Origin: Micromonospora_G sp044458865
Lineage (GTDB): Bacteria; Actinomycetota; Actinomycetes; Mycobacteriales; Micromonosporaceae
Assembly: GCF_044458865.1 (NCBI RefSeq)
Contig: NZ_JBITIH010000014.1
Span: 62,001 to 126,000, forward strand
Length of the DNA stretch: 64,000 nucleotides
Reading direction: 5' to 3'
The position numbers and the translations under genes were made by a program. Shown piece by piece: positions 1 through 9,500 of this stretch; position 1 is the first letter of the stretch; every line of letters starts with the position of its first letter. The notes beneath the pieces were generated by a model. It did no database searches. It had not been told where the DNA came from and saw only the letters and a list, made by a program, of their open reading frames with translations.

Positions 1-209
1 CTGTACTTCATCGCGACCGTGACGTAACCGAGGTTGAGCAGGTAGAAGCCGACCACGAGCAGACTGTTGACGGCCTTGGCGAGGCCGCTGTCGTGGAAGA
101 CCTCGGCCAGGAACACCAGCCCGTTGCGGGACAACGTGCTGGCCACCCAGACGGTGAGGCCGATGCTGATCGCGAGGTAGACGAGGTACATCCACACTTT
201 GATGTCCAC
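1..209 (-). CDS. membrane protein, 3' part missing at the window edge
   Basis: Reads from a GTG at 209 towards the left edge, where it is cut off after about 69 residues. The start VDIKVWMYLVYLAI leads into a first hydrophobic stretch, then a short polar loop (STLSRNG, FHDSGLA) and a second hydrophobic stretch (LLVVGFYLLNLGYVTVA). This gives at least two membrane segments, so the product is an inner-membrane protein. No family could be named from the fragment. Two related palindromes lie 15-71 bp upstream of the start and probably control it. The GTG is preferred because the palindromes sit directly upstream of it. Confidence 0.6.
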   Translation of the reverse strand, partial: MDIKVWMYLVYLAISIGLTVWVASTLSRNGLVFLAEVFHDSGLAKAVNSLLVVGFYLLNLGYVTVAMKY

Positions 210-223
210 GTTTGACGCCCTTC

Positions 224-237
224 TTGAACGCGTTCAG
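224..237. promoter_or_regulatory. palindromic operator candidate, proximal copy
   Basis: TTGAACGCGTTCAG contains the perfect 12-bp palindrome TGAACGCGTTCA. It lies 15 bp upstream of the GTG of the leftmost membrane-protein gene and matches the second site at 267-280. The regulator is not in the window. Confidence 0.45.
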
Positions 238-266
238 ATTGTGGCCCGCTGAGCGTACGACACGTG

Positions 267-280
267 TTGAACGTGTTCAA
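267..280. promoter_or_regulatory. palindromic operator candidate, distal copy
   Basis: TTGAACGTGTTCAA is a perfect 14-bp palindrome apart from its two central bases. Its centre is 43 bp from that of the 224-237 site, about four helical turns, so both sites face the same side of the DNA. This is typical of a dimeric HTH repressor with two sites. Confidence 0.45.
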
Positions 281-391
281 GGTGGACCGGGTCACATCGC
301 GAATGCGGGGCGATGCGAACAGAACGTCGACGACAGACCATCCGGCGTCCGTTCAGGAGGGACCGCCGCCTCCGCAGTCCCGGCCTGGGAG

Positions 392-1105
392 CTACGCCTT
401 CGCGACGTAGACGGTGTTGGTCGACTCGCCACCGTGCAGTGGGTTGGGGAACGCCACGACCTCGGCCCGCACGGTCGGGAAGACCTGCGTCAACGCGTCC
501 ATGAACTCCGCCTCCGGCGGATCGTCGGACCAGAGTGCGAAGACTCCGGCCGGTTGCAGGTGGTGCGCCAGCCGGCGCAGCCCGGCCGGCTGGTAGAACG
601 CGCCGTGGCTGGGATGCAGCAGGTGCCGGGGCGTGTGGTCGATGTCCACCAGGATCGCGTCGAATCGGCGCCCCGGCGCGGTGTCGTCGAAGCCGGCGCC
701 GCCCGCGGCAAGGGCGAAGAAGTCGCCCTGACGCAGCCGGCAGCGTGGGTCGGCGGCGAGCCCGGCGGTGTACGGCAACAGATCGTCCCGATGCCACCCG
801 ATCACGTCATCGAGGGCCTCGACCACCGTCAACGACCGTACGCGCGGATCCTGCAACGCCGCCTGCGCGGTGTAACCGAGCCCGAGCCCTCCGACGACGA
901 CGTCCAGTTCCTTGCCGGACAGCTCCGCCAGCCCGAGGCGGGCGAGTGCGATCTCGGCGACGTTGAAGAGGCTCGACATGAGGTATTCGTCGTCGAGTTT
1001 GACCTCGTAGACGTCGACCTGGAGGCCCGGGTCCCGCCGTCGGCGCAGGCTGATCGCACCCATCGGTGTCTCGCGCCAGGCAAGTTCCTCGAACCGACTA
1101 CTCAA
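392..1105 (-). CDS. spermidine synthase-like methyltransferase-fold protein
   Basis: 237 residues with a Rossmann-type SAM-binding core. The glycine-rich motif VVGGLGLGY (about residues 69-77) is followed by the acidic strand end LTVVEALDDV and later by FDAILVDIDHTP, the pattern of the spermidine synthase (SpeE-like) superfamily. The N-terminal tetramerisation/beta-hairpin region of true SpeE is reduced, and neighbours give no polyamine context. A role in polyamine synthesis is therefore not supported; many actinobacterial members of this fold are uncharacterised. It is transcribed away from the methyltransferase gene beginning at 1291. Confidence 0.75.
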   Translation of the reverse strand: MSSRFEELAWRETPMGAISLRRRRDPGLQVDVYEVKLDDEYLMSSLFNVAEIALARLGLAELSGKELDVVVGGLGLGYTAQAALQDPRVRSLTVVEALDDVIGWHRDDLLPYTAGLAADPRCRLRQGDFFALAAGGAGFDDTAPGRRFDAILVDIDHTPRHLLHPSHGAFYQPAGLRRLAHHLQPAGVFALWSDDPPEAEFMDALTQVFPTVRAEVVAFPNPLHGGESTNTVYVAKA

Positions 1106-1290
1106 GGTGTCCCTGTTCCGCCGTGAGGAAGGTGCCCGATGGCATGGCCGTCCCGGCAGACTAGCCCGAACGGCGACCCGCGCGGAAGCGACCGCTCGGC
1201 GCGTCGGCCCTGATCGGAGCGGCCACGCGGGGGTGTTCGGGGCGTGATTATCGATTGCCGATGGTCCGGCACGGGCTGGAGCATCGACGG

Positions 1291-2100
1291 ATGTTGTCTG
1301 ACGAGATCGCGGAGTACTACCGGCGCGGTGGCGAACGTGACCGCCTCGCCGAGGGGCAGGGTCGACTGGAGTTCCTGCGCACCTGGGACGTGCTGACCCG
1401 GGTGTTGCCGGACCCGCCGGCCGAGATCCTGGATGTCGGCGGCGCCACCGGCGTGTACGCGGCGCCGCTCGCCGACGCCGGCTACCGGGTGCACGTGGTC
1501 GATCCGGTGCCCGAGCACGTGGCCGCGGCGGCTGCCCGGTCCGGTGTGACCGCCGCGCTCGGGGACGCCCGTTCGTTGTCCGAGGCTGACGCGAGTGTCG
1601 ACGCGGTGCTGCTGCTCGGTCCGCTCTACCACCTCCTGGAGCGGGAGCAGCGGGTGTTGGCGTGGCGGGAGGCGCGGCGTGTGGTCCGCCCCGGGGGTGT
1701 GGTGGCGGCGGCGTTGATCAGCAGGTACGCGTCGCTCTTCGACGGTTTCGTGCACGGCTTCTTCGACGATCCGGGGTTCCGGCCGCTGGTTGAGCACGTG
1801 CTCGCCGGCGGGGTTCACCTCGGTGGCGTACGTCGCGGCGCCGACCCGGAGCGGACCTGGTTCACCAGCGCCTACTTCCACCACCCGGCGGAGGTCGCCG
1901 CCGAGGTGACGGAGGCGGGCCTGGTCGTCGAGCGGATCGTCGCGGTGGAGGGCCCGGTCTGGCAGGTCGGCCCAGGGTTGGGCGGGATCCTGGCCGATCC
2001 GGAACGGACCGCCCTGTTGCTGGAGATGCTCCGTCGGGTGGAGAGCGAGCCGAGCCTGCTCGGCGCGAGCAGCCACCTGATCGCGGTCGCCCGTGCCTGA
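1291..2100 (+). CDS. class I SAM-dependent methyltransferase
   Basis: About 269 residues. Motif I reads ILDVGGATGVYAAPLA, then the acidic residue after beta-2 (VHVVDPVPEHV), AALGDARSLS, and motif IV VDAVLLLGPLYHLLERE; the LGPLYHL signature is common in bacterial small-molecule methyltransferases. The substrate is unknown. I prefer the ATG at 1291 because GGAG at 1278-1281 is well spaced and the family normally begins near DEIAEYYRRGGERDRL. An in-frame ATG at 1255 would add 12 residues. A strong hairpin follows the stop. Confidence 0.8.
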   Translation: MLSDEIAEYYRRGGERDRLAEGQGRLEFLRTWDVLTRVLPDPPAEILDVGGATGVYAAPLADAGYRVHVVDPVPEHVAAAAARSGVTAALGDARSLSEADASVDAVLLLGPLYHLLEREQRVLAWREARRVVRPGGVVAAALISRYASLFDGFVHGFFDDPGFRPLVEHVLAGGVHLGGVRRGADPERTWFTSAYFHHPAEVAAEVTEAGLVVERIVAVEGPVWQVGPGLGGILADPERTALLLEMLRRVESEPSLLGASSHLIAVARA

Positions 2101-2110
2101 CGTACGCCGT

Positions 2111-2154
2111 CGCCCCACCGGGTGTCGGCGCCGGTCGGCGGGCCCGGTGGGGCG
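2111..2154 (+). terminator. hairpin after the methyltransferase gene
   Basis: A perfect 12-bp stem (CGCCCCACCGGG at 2111-2122 against CCCGGTGGGGCG at 2143-2154) with a 20-nt loop starts 10 bp after the stop codon. There is no T-run, as is usual for actinobacterial terminators. Confidence 0.6.
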
Positions 2155-2276
2155 GATGTGGAGCAGGGCGGCGACGGGCGTTCTCTTCCCACCAGGCGGC
2201 ACGGTCCGACACCATCGTCGATCGGTCACTCAGTTAGCATGGCCGGGTTCTCAGGCGGCTGCTGAAACGAGGCGAC

Positions 2277-2990
2277 ATGCGGTGGTTCCGGTCTCTGCTC
2301 GGTAGAAGACAGGTCGAGCACGATCCGAGCCGGCAGGAGTCACTGCTTCAGGACGTCCGGCACCGGTTCGGCCCAGGCGTGCAGGTCCGGTTCGCCGAGC
2401 AGGCCGACACGGTGACGCGGCTGCTGGAGGGCGACGACGGTGTGGCCGTAGCGGCCAGGATCGTCAGTGAGTTCGCCGACCAGGCGCACGAGGAACTCCA
2501 CGCCCAGGTTGCCGACCTGTACCGGCGCAGCGGTCATCGATTCGAGGTCGACCGCCGGAACTATCGGCCGTTGTGGGAGGTGGCCGGGCCGCAGCTGCGG
2601 TATCCACTGTTCGCATTGCCGTGTGGCTTCCACCCGTACGTGCAGGTGGCCGCAGCCGTCACGGTTGTCGGCGCGCGGGCGCCCCGGCTGGTACGGATGG
2701 CTGACCCGTATCCGCTGCTGGCGCACGTGTTCGAGGTGCTCGACCTTACCGCCGCTGGTTGGGAGTACGGCCGTGTCCGGGTGGACGTCGACGGTGCCTC
2801 GCTGGCCCACCGGCTGATCTCCACCGCCCAACAGCTCCGCGCGGCCATGGAGGAACCGCCTCCGCTGCCGCCCCCGGCCCGGCATCTGATGCGACGCAAC
2901 AACACCATCGACGTCTACGACCCCGCCAGCGGACAGGTGGTCGGCGGGATCAATCTGGGTGCGGAGATGAGACCCGCGCTGCTGGTCTGA
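2277..2990 (+). CDS. hypothetical protein
   Basis: 237 residues, no recognised domain. It has no signal peptide or membrane segment. The N-terminus is charged and probably helical, the middle has alternating hydrophobic strands (LRYPLFALPCGFHPYVQVAAAVTVVG), and a proline patch (PPPLPPPAR) precedes a short C-terminal tail. GAGG at 2269-2272 supports the ATG at 2277. It stands alone between a hairpin and a convergent gene. Confidence 0.65.
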   Translation: MRWFRSLLGRRQVEHDPSRQESLLQDVRHRFGPGVQVRFAEQADTVTRLLEGDDGVAVAARIVSEFADQAHEELHAQVADLYRRSGHRFEVDRRNYRPLWEVAGPQLRYPLFALPCGFHPYVQVAAAVTVVGARAPRLVRMADPYPLLAHVFEVLDLTAAGWEYGRVRVDVDGASLAHRLISTAQQLRAAMEEPPPLPPPARHLMRRNNTIDVYDPASGQVVGGINLGAEMRPALLV

Positions 2991-3090
2991 GAGTCGCTCG
3001 CACCCGTTGCGGCGGGTGAGCCCGGGAAGGGCTGGACCGGTGTGGAGGCTCGTTGCCCCTACACCGGTCTCTCGCGCCGACCAGGGACGA

Positions 3091-4785
3091 CTACCTGGCG
3101 GAGCAGGTAGGGGTTATTCCGGTGCCCGTACCGGTGCCCTGGAAGCCGAACTCGGTCGACTGCCCGGCGGCAATGGAGCCGTTGTAACTGACATTGGTGA
3201 ACTGAACCGTGCCGGTGTTTCCGCTGCGGTTGGCGTTCCAGGCGTTGGTGACGCTGACGCCCGACGGCAGGGGCACGGAGACCGTCCAGCCGTTGACCGG
3301 CGCGGAGCCGGCGGTGACCCGTACCGTGGCGACGAAACCACCCGTCCACTGGTTGATCGACACCGAGGCCGAGCAGCCACTACCGGCGGGTGGGGTGGTC
3401 GGCGGCGGAGTCGTGGGTGGCGGTGTGGTCGGCGGCGGAGTCGTGGGTGGCGGTGTGGTCGGCGGCGGAGTTGTGGGTGGCGGTGTGGTTGTGGGTGGCG
3501 GCGTGGTCGGGCCGTCGGAGAGGGTGGGCGTCTGCCAGTCCCGCCATTCAGCCAGGTTGCCCGCCTTCCTGCTTGAGATCCTGATCGTCCCAGGAGCGTT
3601 GCCCGTCTTCAGCAGGAATTTTTGGATGTTCTGCTGCAACGGGGTCCGCCATTCGGTCCGGGAGGCGCAGTGGGTGCCGTCCTGGACATCGGACCAGTAG
3701 GTGATGTTGTCCCCCGCGCCGAGTGCCCTGTAGACCTCCGCTCCGCCCAGGGCCGCCACACTCCCGGATCGCGCGGCCAACCAGTCGATGTGCGGGTTCT
3801 CCATGATGAACAGTCCTCGTGGCGCGACCATGGCCACCATTTCGTGCGTGTCCACGGGCAACGTGTTCGGGTTGCCGGTGAAGGAACTGAACGCGTCGCC
3901 CAGCCAGGGCTGCTCCCCGTAGGCACTGCTCAGAGGCTGGGCACCGGACTCCCCGGCGATCCCACGGAAGATCGGAGCGCCGGCGCTTCCGGACTCGATC
4001 GGCATGGTCAAGGCGATGCGCTGATCGAACACACCGACCGCGAAGGCGCCCTTTCCGTAGCGCGAGCATCCCGTGACGCCAGTCGCATCCGCTCTGAGAA
4101 TGTTGCCGCCCGACTGTTCGAGGACGTCGATGATTCGGCTCACGCCCCATGCCCAGGCGGCGAGCAGACCGGTGCTGCTCGATGCGCCGTAGATGCTGTA
4201 GAACGCGCCTTGTTTGTTGTTGCGCGGCGTGCCCTCTCGGCCGACCGCGAGGGGGTCGTAGCTGATGATGGCGGCACCAGCGGCCCTGATGGTGGCTGTG
4301 TCCGCGCCGAGTCCACCCAGGACGACGACGGCCGGGAAGGGGCCGGACCCACTCGGCAGTTGAACACCTGCGGAGAAACTGGAACTCCTGCCATTGTCCG
4401 TCACACTCACGGTGATGCTGGTATTCGAGACCGTACCCGTGACGGTTGCCGGCTTTCTGGGCTTGTCGCCGTAGACGTACCTCTCCGCCAGTTCCTTGAT
4501 TTCTGCGCGCCGGCAGCGCCATTCGGACTTGGCGGAGATGCGTGTCCCATTCACCTTCCTGAACGGATCGGGAAGCCTGGAGTTGGCGGTCAGGGGAACC
4601 GAGCCGGGCACCGGGCAGTCGGCGCCCTCGTCTTCCACGGCCGCGGCGGCCACGAGGCTGTCGGTGGCGGCCTGGGCGGTGGTGGTTCTCGCTACTACGG
4701 TTACCGCTCCGGTGACCGCGAGTGCCGCGACAGCCAGCAGGACGACTGACGATCGGATCTTCGAGCGGCCCGAGCTGATGACCAC
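3091..4785 (-). CDS. secreted CE15 glucuronoyl esterase with C-terminal CBM2
   Basis: 564 residues. A signal peptide (cleavage near TTAQA, residue 39) precedes a carbohydrate esterase family 15 domain (about 50-430) with the family motif GCSRYGKGA. The nucleophile would be Ser241, the acid Glu264 (MPIESG) and the base His372 (DGTHC). A Thr-Pro linker follows, then a family 2 carbohydrate-binding module (about 466-564, with paired Cys and conserved Trp). CE15 enzymes cleave ester bonds between lignin alcohols and the 4-O-methylglucuronic acid of xylan, so the enzyme probably acts outside the cell on plant cell wall. Two XlnR/LacI-like palindromes lie upstream (4891-4904 and 5088-5100). Confidence 0.9.
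   Translation of the reverse strand: MVISSGRSKIRSSVVLLAVAALAVTGAVTVVARTTTAQAATDSLVAAAAVEDEGADCPVPGSVPLTANSRLPDPFRKVNGTRISAKSEWRCRRAEIKELAERYVYGDKPRKPATVTGTVSNTSITVSVTDNGRSSSFSAGVQLPSGSGPFPAVVVLGGLGADTATIRAAGAAIISYDPLAVGREGTPRNNKQGAFYSIYGASSSTGLLAAWAWGVSRIIDVLEQSGGNILRADATGVTGCSRYGKGAFAVGVFDQRIALTMPIESGSAGAPIFRGIAGESGAQPLSSAYGEQPWLGDAFSSFTGNPNTLPVDTHEMVAMVAPRGLFIMENPHIDWLAARSGSVAALGGAEVYRALGAGDNITYWSDVQDGTHCASRTEWRTPLQQNIQKFLLKTGNAPGTIRISSRKAGNLAEWRDWQTPTLSDGPTTPPPTTTPPPTTPPPTTPPPTTPPPTTPPPTTPPPTTPPAGSGCSASVSINQWTGGFVATVRVTAGSAPVNGWTVSVPLPSGVSVTNAWNANRSGNTGTVQFTNVSYNGSIAAGQSTEFGFQGTGTGTGITPTCSAR
3391..3480 (-). repeat. three 30-nt tandem repeats encoding the Thr-Pro linker
   Basis: Units at 3391-3420, 3421-3450 and 3451-3480 are nearly identical and encode PPPTTPPPTT-type linker on the minus strand. 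The array degenerates after 3480. This is a flexible linker between catalytic and binding domains, and a site prone to length change. Confidence 0.8.
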
Positions 4786-4890
4786 TAGGGCTCTCCTTCC
4801 GGTGGGGTGGTGGAGCGACCAAATTGATGATCACGGATGTCTCGGTATGTCCAAGAGTCGAGCAAGACCCTGGTGTGCGTCAACATGTTT

Positions 4891-4904
4891 CCGGAAGTTT
4901 TCGG
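4891..4904. promoter_or_regulatory. imperfect CRE-like palindrome upstream of the CE15 gene
   Basis: CCGGAAGTTTTCGG has near-symmetric arms and lies about 105 bp upstream of the CE15 start. It resembles the GAAA-N-TTTC sites bound by LacI-family xylan/xylobiose regulators in Streptomyces. Resemblance only. Confidence 0.3.
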
Positions 4905-5087
4905 CATTTCTTGCCGATCGCCGCCCGGCGATCATTGAACTTGGGGGCCATCGATAGCGGCAACGGTTCGATGCCTGGGATGCCCTTGAGTGTCCACATC
5001 GCTGCCACGTGGTCCGAGGCGCAGTCCGGTGTCATCTGTCGTTGTCGACACGTGAGGTCAGCACGCTGCCGGCGGTCGAGCCGTTCC

Positions 5088-5100
5088 CGGAAACTTTCCG
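5088..5100. promoter_or_regulatory. perfect GGAAA-C-TTTCC palindrome
   Basis: CGGAAACTTTCCG is a perfect 13-bp palindrome, 300 bp upstream of the CE15 gene and 80 bp upstream of the small membrane protein gene. It is close to the CGAAACTTTCG motif known upstream of streptomycete xylanase genes. The 4786-5178 interval otherwise shows no gene. Confidence 0.35.
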
Positions 5101-5178
5101 ACAACCGGTGACTGCGGAGAGCTGCCATGGGCGACCGGGAGTCGCGCGCGGGGTGGATCCCCGCGAATCCCCGCGACG

Positions 5179-5544
5179 GTGCGTCGCGAATCGGATGCGG
5201 TCTGCCGGCGTACCGGCGCCGCCTCGACGCGGTCCTCCACGGGCCGACGGCGCCGTACCGTCGTGCTCTGGTCGGCGCTCTCCGCCGTCGGCGGCGCCCT
5301 CGTCACCGTGCCGGTGGTCTTCGCTGGCCTGCTGTTCTCCATGTTCGGCTCGTCGATGCTCTTCACCCTCGCGGGTACGAACTCTCCGGCCGACGGCATC
5401 TCGGTTGTCCCCGGCGCGACCGTCGTGGCCCTGACAGCCGGCATCCTGATCGCCGCGGCACTACCCGGGCCGGTCGATCCACCGCGCCCGACACCGATCG
5501 CGTCCGGGGGACCGCACCCGGCGGGACCGCCGGCCCCCGCCTGA
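5179..5544 (+). CDS. small membrane protein
   Basis: 121 residues from a GTG at 5179. A basic N-terminus (TGRRRRT) leads into a long hydrophobic region (VVLWSALSAVGGALVTVPVV and on to FSMFGSSMLFTL), a short loop (NSPADG) and a further segment (VVALTAGILIAAALPGP), then a proline-rich tail. This looks like two or three membrane helices. No family recognised. No clear ribosome binding site, and the N-terminal 25 residues may be untranslated. The pseudogene after it suggests a disturbed locus. Confidence 0.45.
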   Translation: MRRESDAVCRRTGAASTRSSTGRRRRTVVLWSALSAVGGALVTVPVVFAGLLFSMFGSSMLFTLAGTNSPADGISVVPGATVVALTAGILIAAALPGPVDPPRPTPIASGGPHPAGPPAPA

Positions 5545-5589
5545 GCCTCCGCCGCCGGGTACCGCCACGAGCTTCCAAGACCAGAGCCC

Positions 5590-6200
5590 TCCGTTGCGCG
5601 GCCAGTGCCTGTGAGGTCGGGTTGGACTTCATGGCGATCACCGAGCACAACACGTCCGACATGCACGGCGACCGGGGCCCGCTCGGAGCGGCCTGGAACG
5701 CCAACAACGAGGGGGCCCTGGCCGAGTGGGGACGTGGCCTCGCCACCGGCATCCACCATGGACAGCGCCTGGCGACGGGCAACAGCGACGTCCACCTGAA
5801 GGACCGGTTGGGCGTACCGCACACTGTCGTGCTGGCCGACGAGCTCAGCACGGACACGATCCTCGCCGGCATCCGGGGCTGGCCGGAGCTGGATCACCGA
5901 GTCGGTCGCCATCGAGCTGTCCTTCACCGTCTCCGCCGGTGTTCGCGACGCCGGGATCAGCGGGCGGCTGAAGACCTGCGACGAGCCGGCGGTGATGCGG
6001 GTGGACGTACGCGGCGTGCCGTCAGGCACGGCCAGCTTCCACACCGATCGAGGCAAGGCGTACCGCGAAGCCCTGCCCAGCGATGGATCAGGCGTCGTCG
6101 GATGGCGCACCACCGCGCGGGAATCGGCGTTCGTCCGTATCGAGGTACGCCAACCGATTGGCACATGGCGGCGCTCAGCAACCCGATCTTCCTGTGCTGA
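5590..6200 (+). pseudogene. decayed PHP-domain metallohydrolase (CehA/McbA-like)
   Basis: Protein similarity survives in pieces. One frame (positions divisible by 3) reads EVGLDFMAITEHNT, the metal-binding start of a PHP domain, then ALAEWGRGLATG and GNSDVHLKDRLGVPHTVVLA up to about 5880. The reading then moves to another frame (IELSFTVSAG, then MRVDVRGVPSGTASFHTDRG to about 6155) and returns to the first frame for the ending DWHMAALSNPIFL. There are therefore two frameshifts, a missing N-terminus and a probable internal deletion of the central metal-binding part. Intact relatives are secreted or cytosolic metal-dependent phosphoesterase-like hydrolases of about 400-500 residues. The product cannot be active. 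Confidence 0.75.
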
Positions 6201-6549
6201 ACCCCGGTGATGCCAGCACACTGGTCGCCGACACGCCGCCTGCCTCCGTGTCGGGTACGGATCCGCGCTGGCGGCGGTTCGCCCGGCCACAGGCCCTGAT
6301 GGGCAGTTCGGCCGTGTGATAACGGGCACCGGATTGCCGCTGGCGGCGCGAAGAAGACCCGCTTCGCGTTAAGCTTTTCGGCCGGTGGTCGCGCCGTCCC
6401 CGCGACCTGAGAATCGATGCGCCGAGTTCCTGACACGCCGCAGGCGTTGCCATCGTGCGGATCGCCACGTTGACCTTGAGCCGGGTAGCCGATGGGCTGG
6501 GAACGCCTTCGCCACGCGGGTGCAGTTCAGGTTCGTCGGAGGGTGGAGC
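6201..6549. other. intergenic region before the Pls-like synthetase
   Basis: No supported gene. An open frame continues upstream of 6550 as far as 6385, but it has no ribosome binding site and an arginine-rich, unconserved-looking sequence. I treat it as untranslated leader. Confidence 0.5.
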
Positions 6550-9500
6550 ATGCGCGTGTACCTGGCAGGCGTCGATGATCGGACCGAGAACCCAGGCGCC
6601 CTGATCGGTCCGGTCGAGGCGCCTGCCGCCGGCCCGGTCGAGGCGCCTGCCGCCGGCCCGGTCGAGGCGCTCTCCGCCGGTACGGGCGAAGCGCTCCGCC
6701 CAGGAATCGTCGCACCGACGGTCGCGCCCGACGTGCCGCTGGCGGTGTATCCCGGACAGGCCGCGCCGACCGCTCGTACGTTGCTCGACATCCTCAGCCA
6801 GACCGCGCGTCGGCATCCGCACGCGCCGGCTGTCGACGACGGGGCCACGCTGTTGAGCTACCGCGATCTCGAAGCCCGCGTCGACGAGTTGCGCGAACGG
6901 ATGGTCCTGACGGGGATCGGTGTGGGGGACCGGGTCGGCGTACGGGCACCCTCGGGCACTGTCGGCCTGTACGTCTCGATCCTCGCCGTGTTGGCCGCCG
7001 GCGCGGCGTACGTGCCGGTGGACGCGGACGACCCGGACGAACGGGCCGAGCTGGTGTTCACCGAAGCGGACGTGTGCGCCGTCATCGGCCCCGACGAGAC
7101 GCTGGTAGCACGCCACGCGCCTGGCGGGCAGGCACGCCGCCCGGGTCCCGACGACGACGCCTGGATCATCTTCACCTCCGGATCGACGGGGCGACCGAAG
7201 GGCGTCGCGGTGACCCACCGCGCCGCTGCCGCGTTCGTCGACGCCGAGGCGGGGCTCTTCCTGCTCGACGAGCCGATCGGGCCCGGTGACCGCGTACTCG
7301 CCGGGCTCTCGGTCGCGTTCGACGCATCCTGTGAGGAGATGTGGCTGGCGTGGCGGCACGGCGCGTGCCTGGTCGCCGCGCCGCGTTCGCTGGTGCGTAC
7401 GGGCACGGATCTCGGACCCTGGCTGGTCGAGCAGCGGATCACCATTGTGTCCACCGTTCCGACACTCGCCACCCTGTGGCCGGTCGAGGCACTCGACAAC
7501 GTACGGCTGCTCATCTTCGGCGGCGAGGCATGCCCGCCGGAACTTGTCGAGCGACTGGCGGTCGAGGACCGCGAGGTGTGGAACACGTACGGGCCCACGG
7601 AGGCCACGGTGGTCGCCTGCGCCGCGCGGCTGACCGGCGACGGTCCGGTCCGCATCGGGTTGCCACTCGACGGCTGGGAGTTGGTGGTCGTGGACGCCCG
7701 GGGCGAGGTAGTCCCCATGGGCGAGGTCGGCGAGCTGGTCATCGGGGGCGTCGGGCTCGCCCGCTACCTCGACGCGGCCAAGGACGCGGAGAAGTTCACC
7801 GCGCTACCGGCACTGGGCTGGCCGCGCGCCTACCGCAGCGGTGACCTGGTCCGCGCCGAACCCGAGGGCCTCCTGTTCGTCGGCCGGGCCGACGAACAGG
7901 TCAAGCTGGGCGGGCGCCGGATCGAACTGGGGGAGGTCGACGCGGCGTTGCAGGCGCTGCCGGGTGTCGCCGGGGCGGCGGCTGCGGTACGCGTGGCCCG
8001 GCACGGCAACCAGCTCCTGGTGGGATACGTCGTGCCGGCACCGGGGGAGGGCTTCGACAAGGCGACGGCGGTGGAGCGGCTGCGTGACGTGTTACCGGCC
8101 GCGTTGGTTCCGCTGATCGCCACGGTCGAGGCCCTGCCCACCCGGACGTCGGGCAAGGTCGACCGCGCCGCGTTGCCGTGGCCGTTGCCGGAACTGGAGG
8201 CGACTGCGGCCGTCCTCCGTCTGGAGGGCACCGAGGCCTGGTTGGCCGAGTGCTGGGGCGAGATCCTCGGTGTCGCGCCGAGCGGGCCGGACGACGACTT
8301 CTTCGCTGGCGGCGGCTCCAGCCTCAGCGCCGCGCAACTGCTCACGTTGCTCCGGGACCGTTACCCCGGTGCGTCGGTGAGTGACGTGTACCAGCATCCG
8401 ACGCTGCGTGCGCTGGCGCGTCGGCTCGACGACTTCCAGGTCGCGCAGGCTCCCACCCGCACGGTCCGCCCGACGCCGAGACGTACCGGTCTCGTGCAGA
8501 CCCTCCTGATGCTGCCGCTCTTCGGCGTGGTCGGGCTGCGTTGGGTCGTGGCGCTGGCGGCGATCAACGGGGTACTCGCCCTCTCCGGGTCGTACCCGTG
8601 GGCACCCACGGTGTCGTGGTGGTGGGTCCTGGTCGGCTGGCTGCTGGTCGTCAGTCCGCCGGGCCGGATCGCGATCGCGGCCGGCGGCGCCCGACTGCTG
8701 CTGTCCCGTCTGCGACCGGGCAGTTACCCACGAGGCGGCGGCGTCCACCTGCGACTCTGGGCTGCCGAGCGGCTTGTGACGGCGAGCGGCGCGACCAACC
8801 TCGCCGGCGTGTGGAACACCTACTACGCCCGGGCGCTTGGTGTGAAGATCGCCTCCGGTGTCGATCTGCACTCCCTGCCACCGGTGACCGGCATGCTCCG
8901 GCTGGGGCAGGGGGCCGCGATCGAGCCGGAGGTCGACCTGTCCGGCTACTGGGTCGACGGCGACGTCGTCCATATCGGGCGGATTCGGATCGATGCCGAT
9001 GCGTCGGTCGGCGCCCGCAGCACGCTGATGCCCGGCGCGCGGATCGGCAAGCGGGCAGAGGTCGCGCCCGGGTCGTGCGTGCTGGGCTCGGTGCCCGCCG
9101 GGCAGCGCTGGGCGGGCGTCCCGGCGACCCGATCCGGCAAGGCGGCACGCCGTTGGCCGCAGCGCCGCCCCGACCGGGCCGGCCGCTGGGCCCTGGCGTA
9201 CGGGCTGACCTCGCTCGCCCTCGGCTTCCTGCCGATGATCGCGGCGGTACCGGGCCTGCTCACGCTCGGCTGGTTCCTGCGTGGCGCCACCACCGTCCAG
9301 ACCGCCCTTGTCCGGGGACTGGCCGGCGTACCGCTCGCCACCGTGCTGGGGATGGCCGCGTACGCACTGCTCGTCCTCCTGTTCGTACGCGCGCTCAGCA
9401 TCGGTCTGCGCGCCGGTTACCACCCCGTACACAGCCGGGTCGCATGGCAGGCGTGGGCGACCGAGCGCCTGATGAACCTGGCGCGAGTTGGCCTGTTCCC

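Noticed and set aside
1..295. Cysteine/serine-rich minus-strand frame 8-295
   Set aside because: It is a shadow of the hydrophobic membrane protein read from the GTG at 209 in another frame.
3091..6329. Long minus- and plus-strand frames (for example 3548-4834, 5058-6329, 5127-6200) with hundreds of codons
   Set aside because: They are open by GC bias opposite or across the CE15 gene and the PHP remnant, are arginine/proline-rich and show no family pattern. Only the PHP pieces inside one of them are kept.
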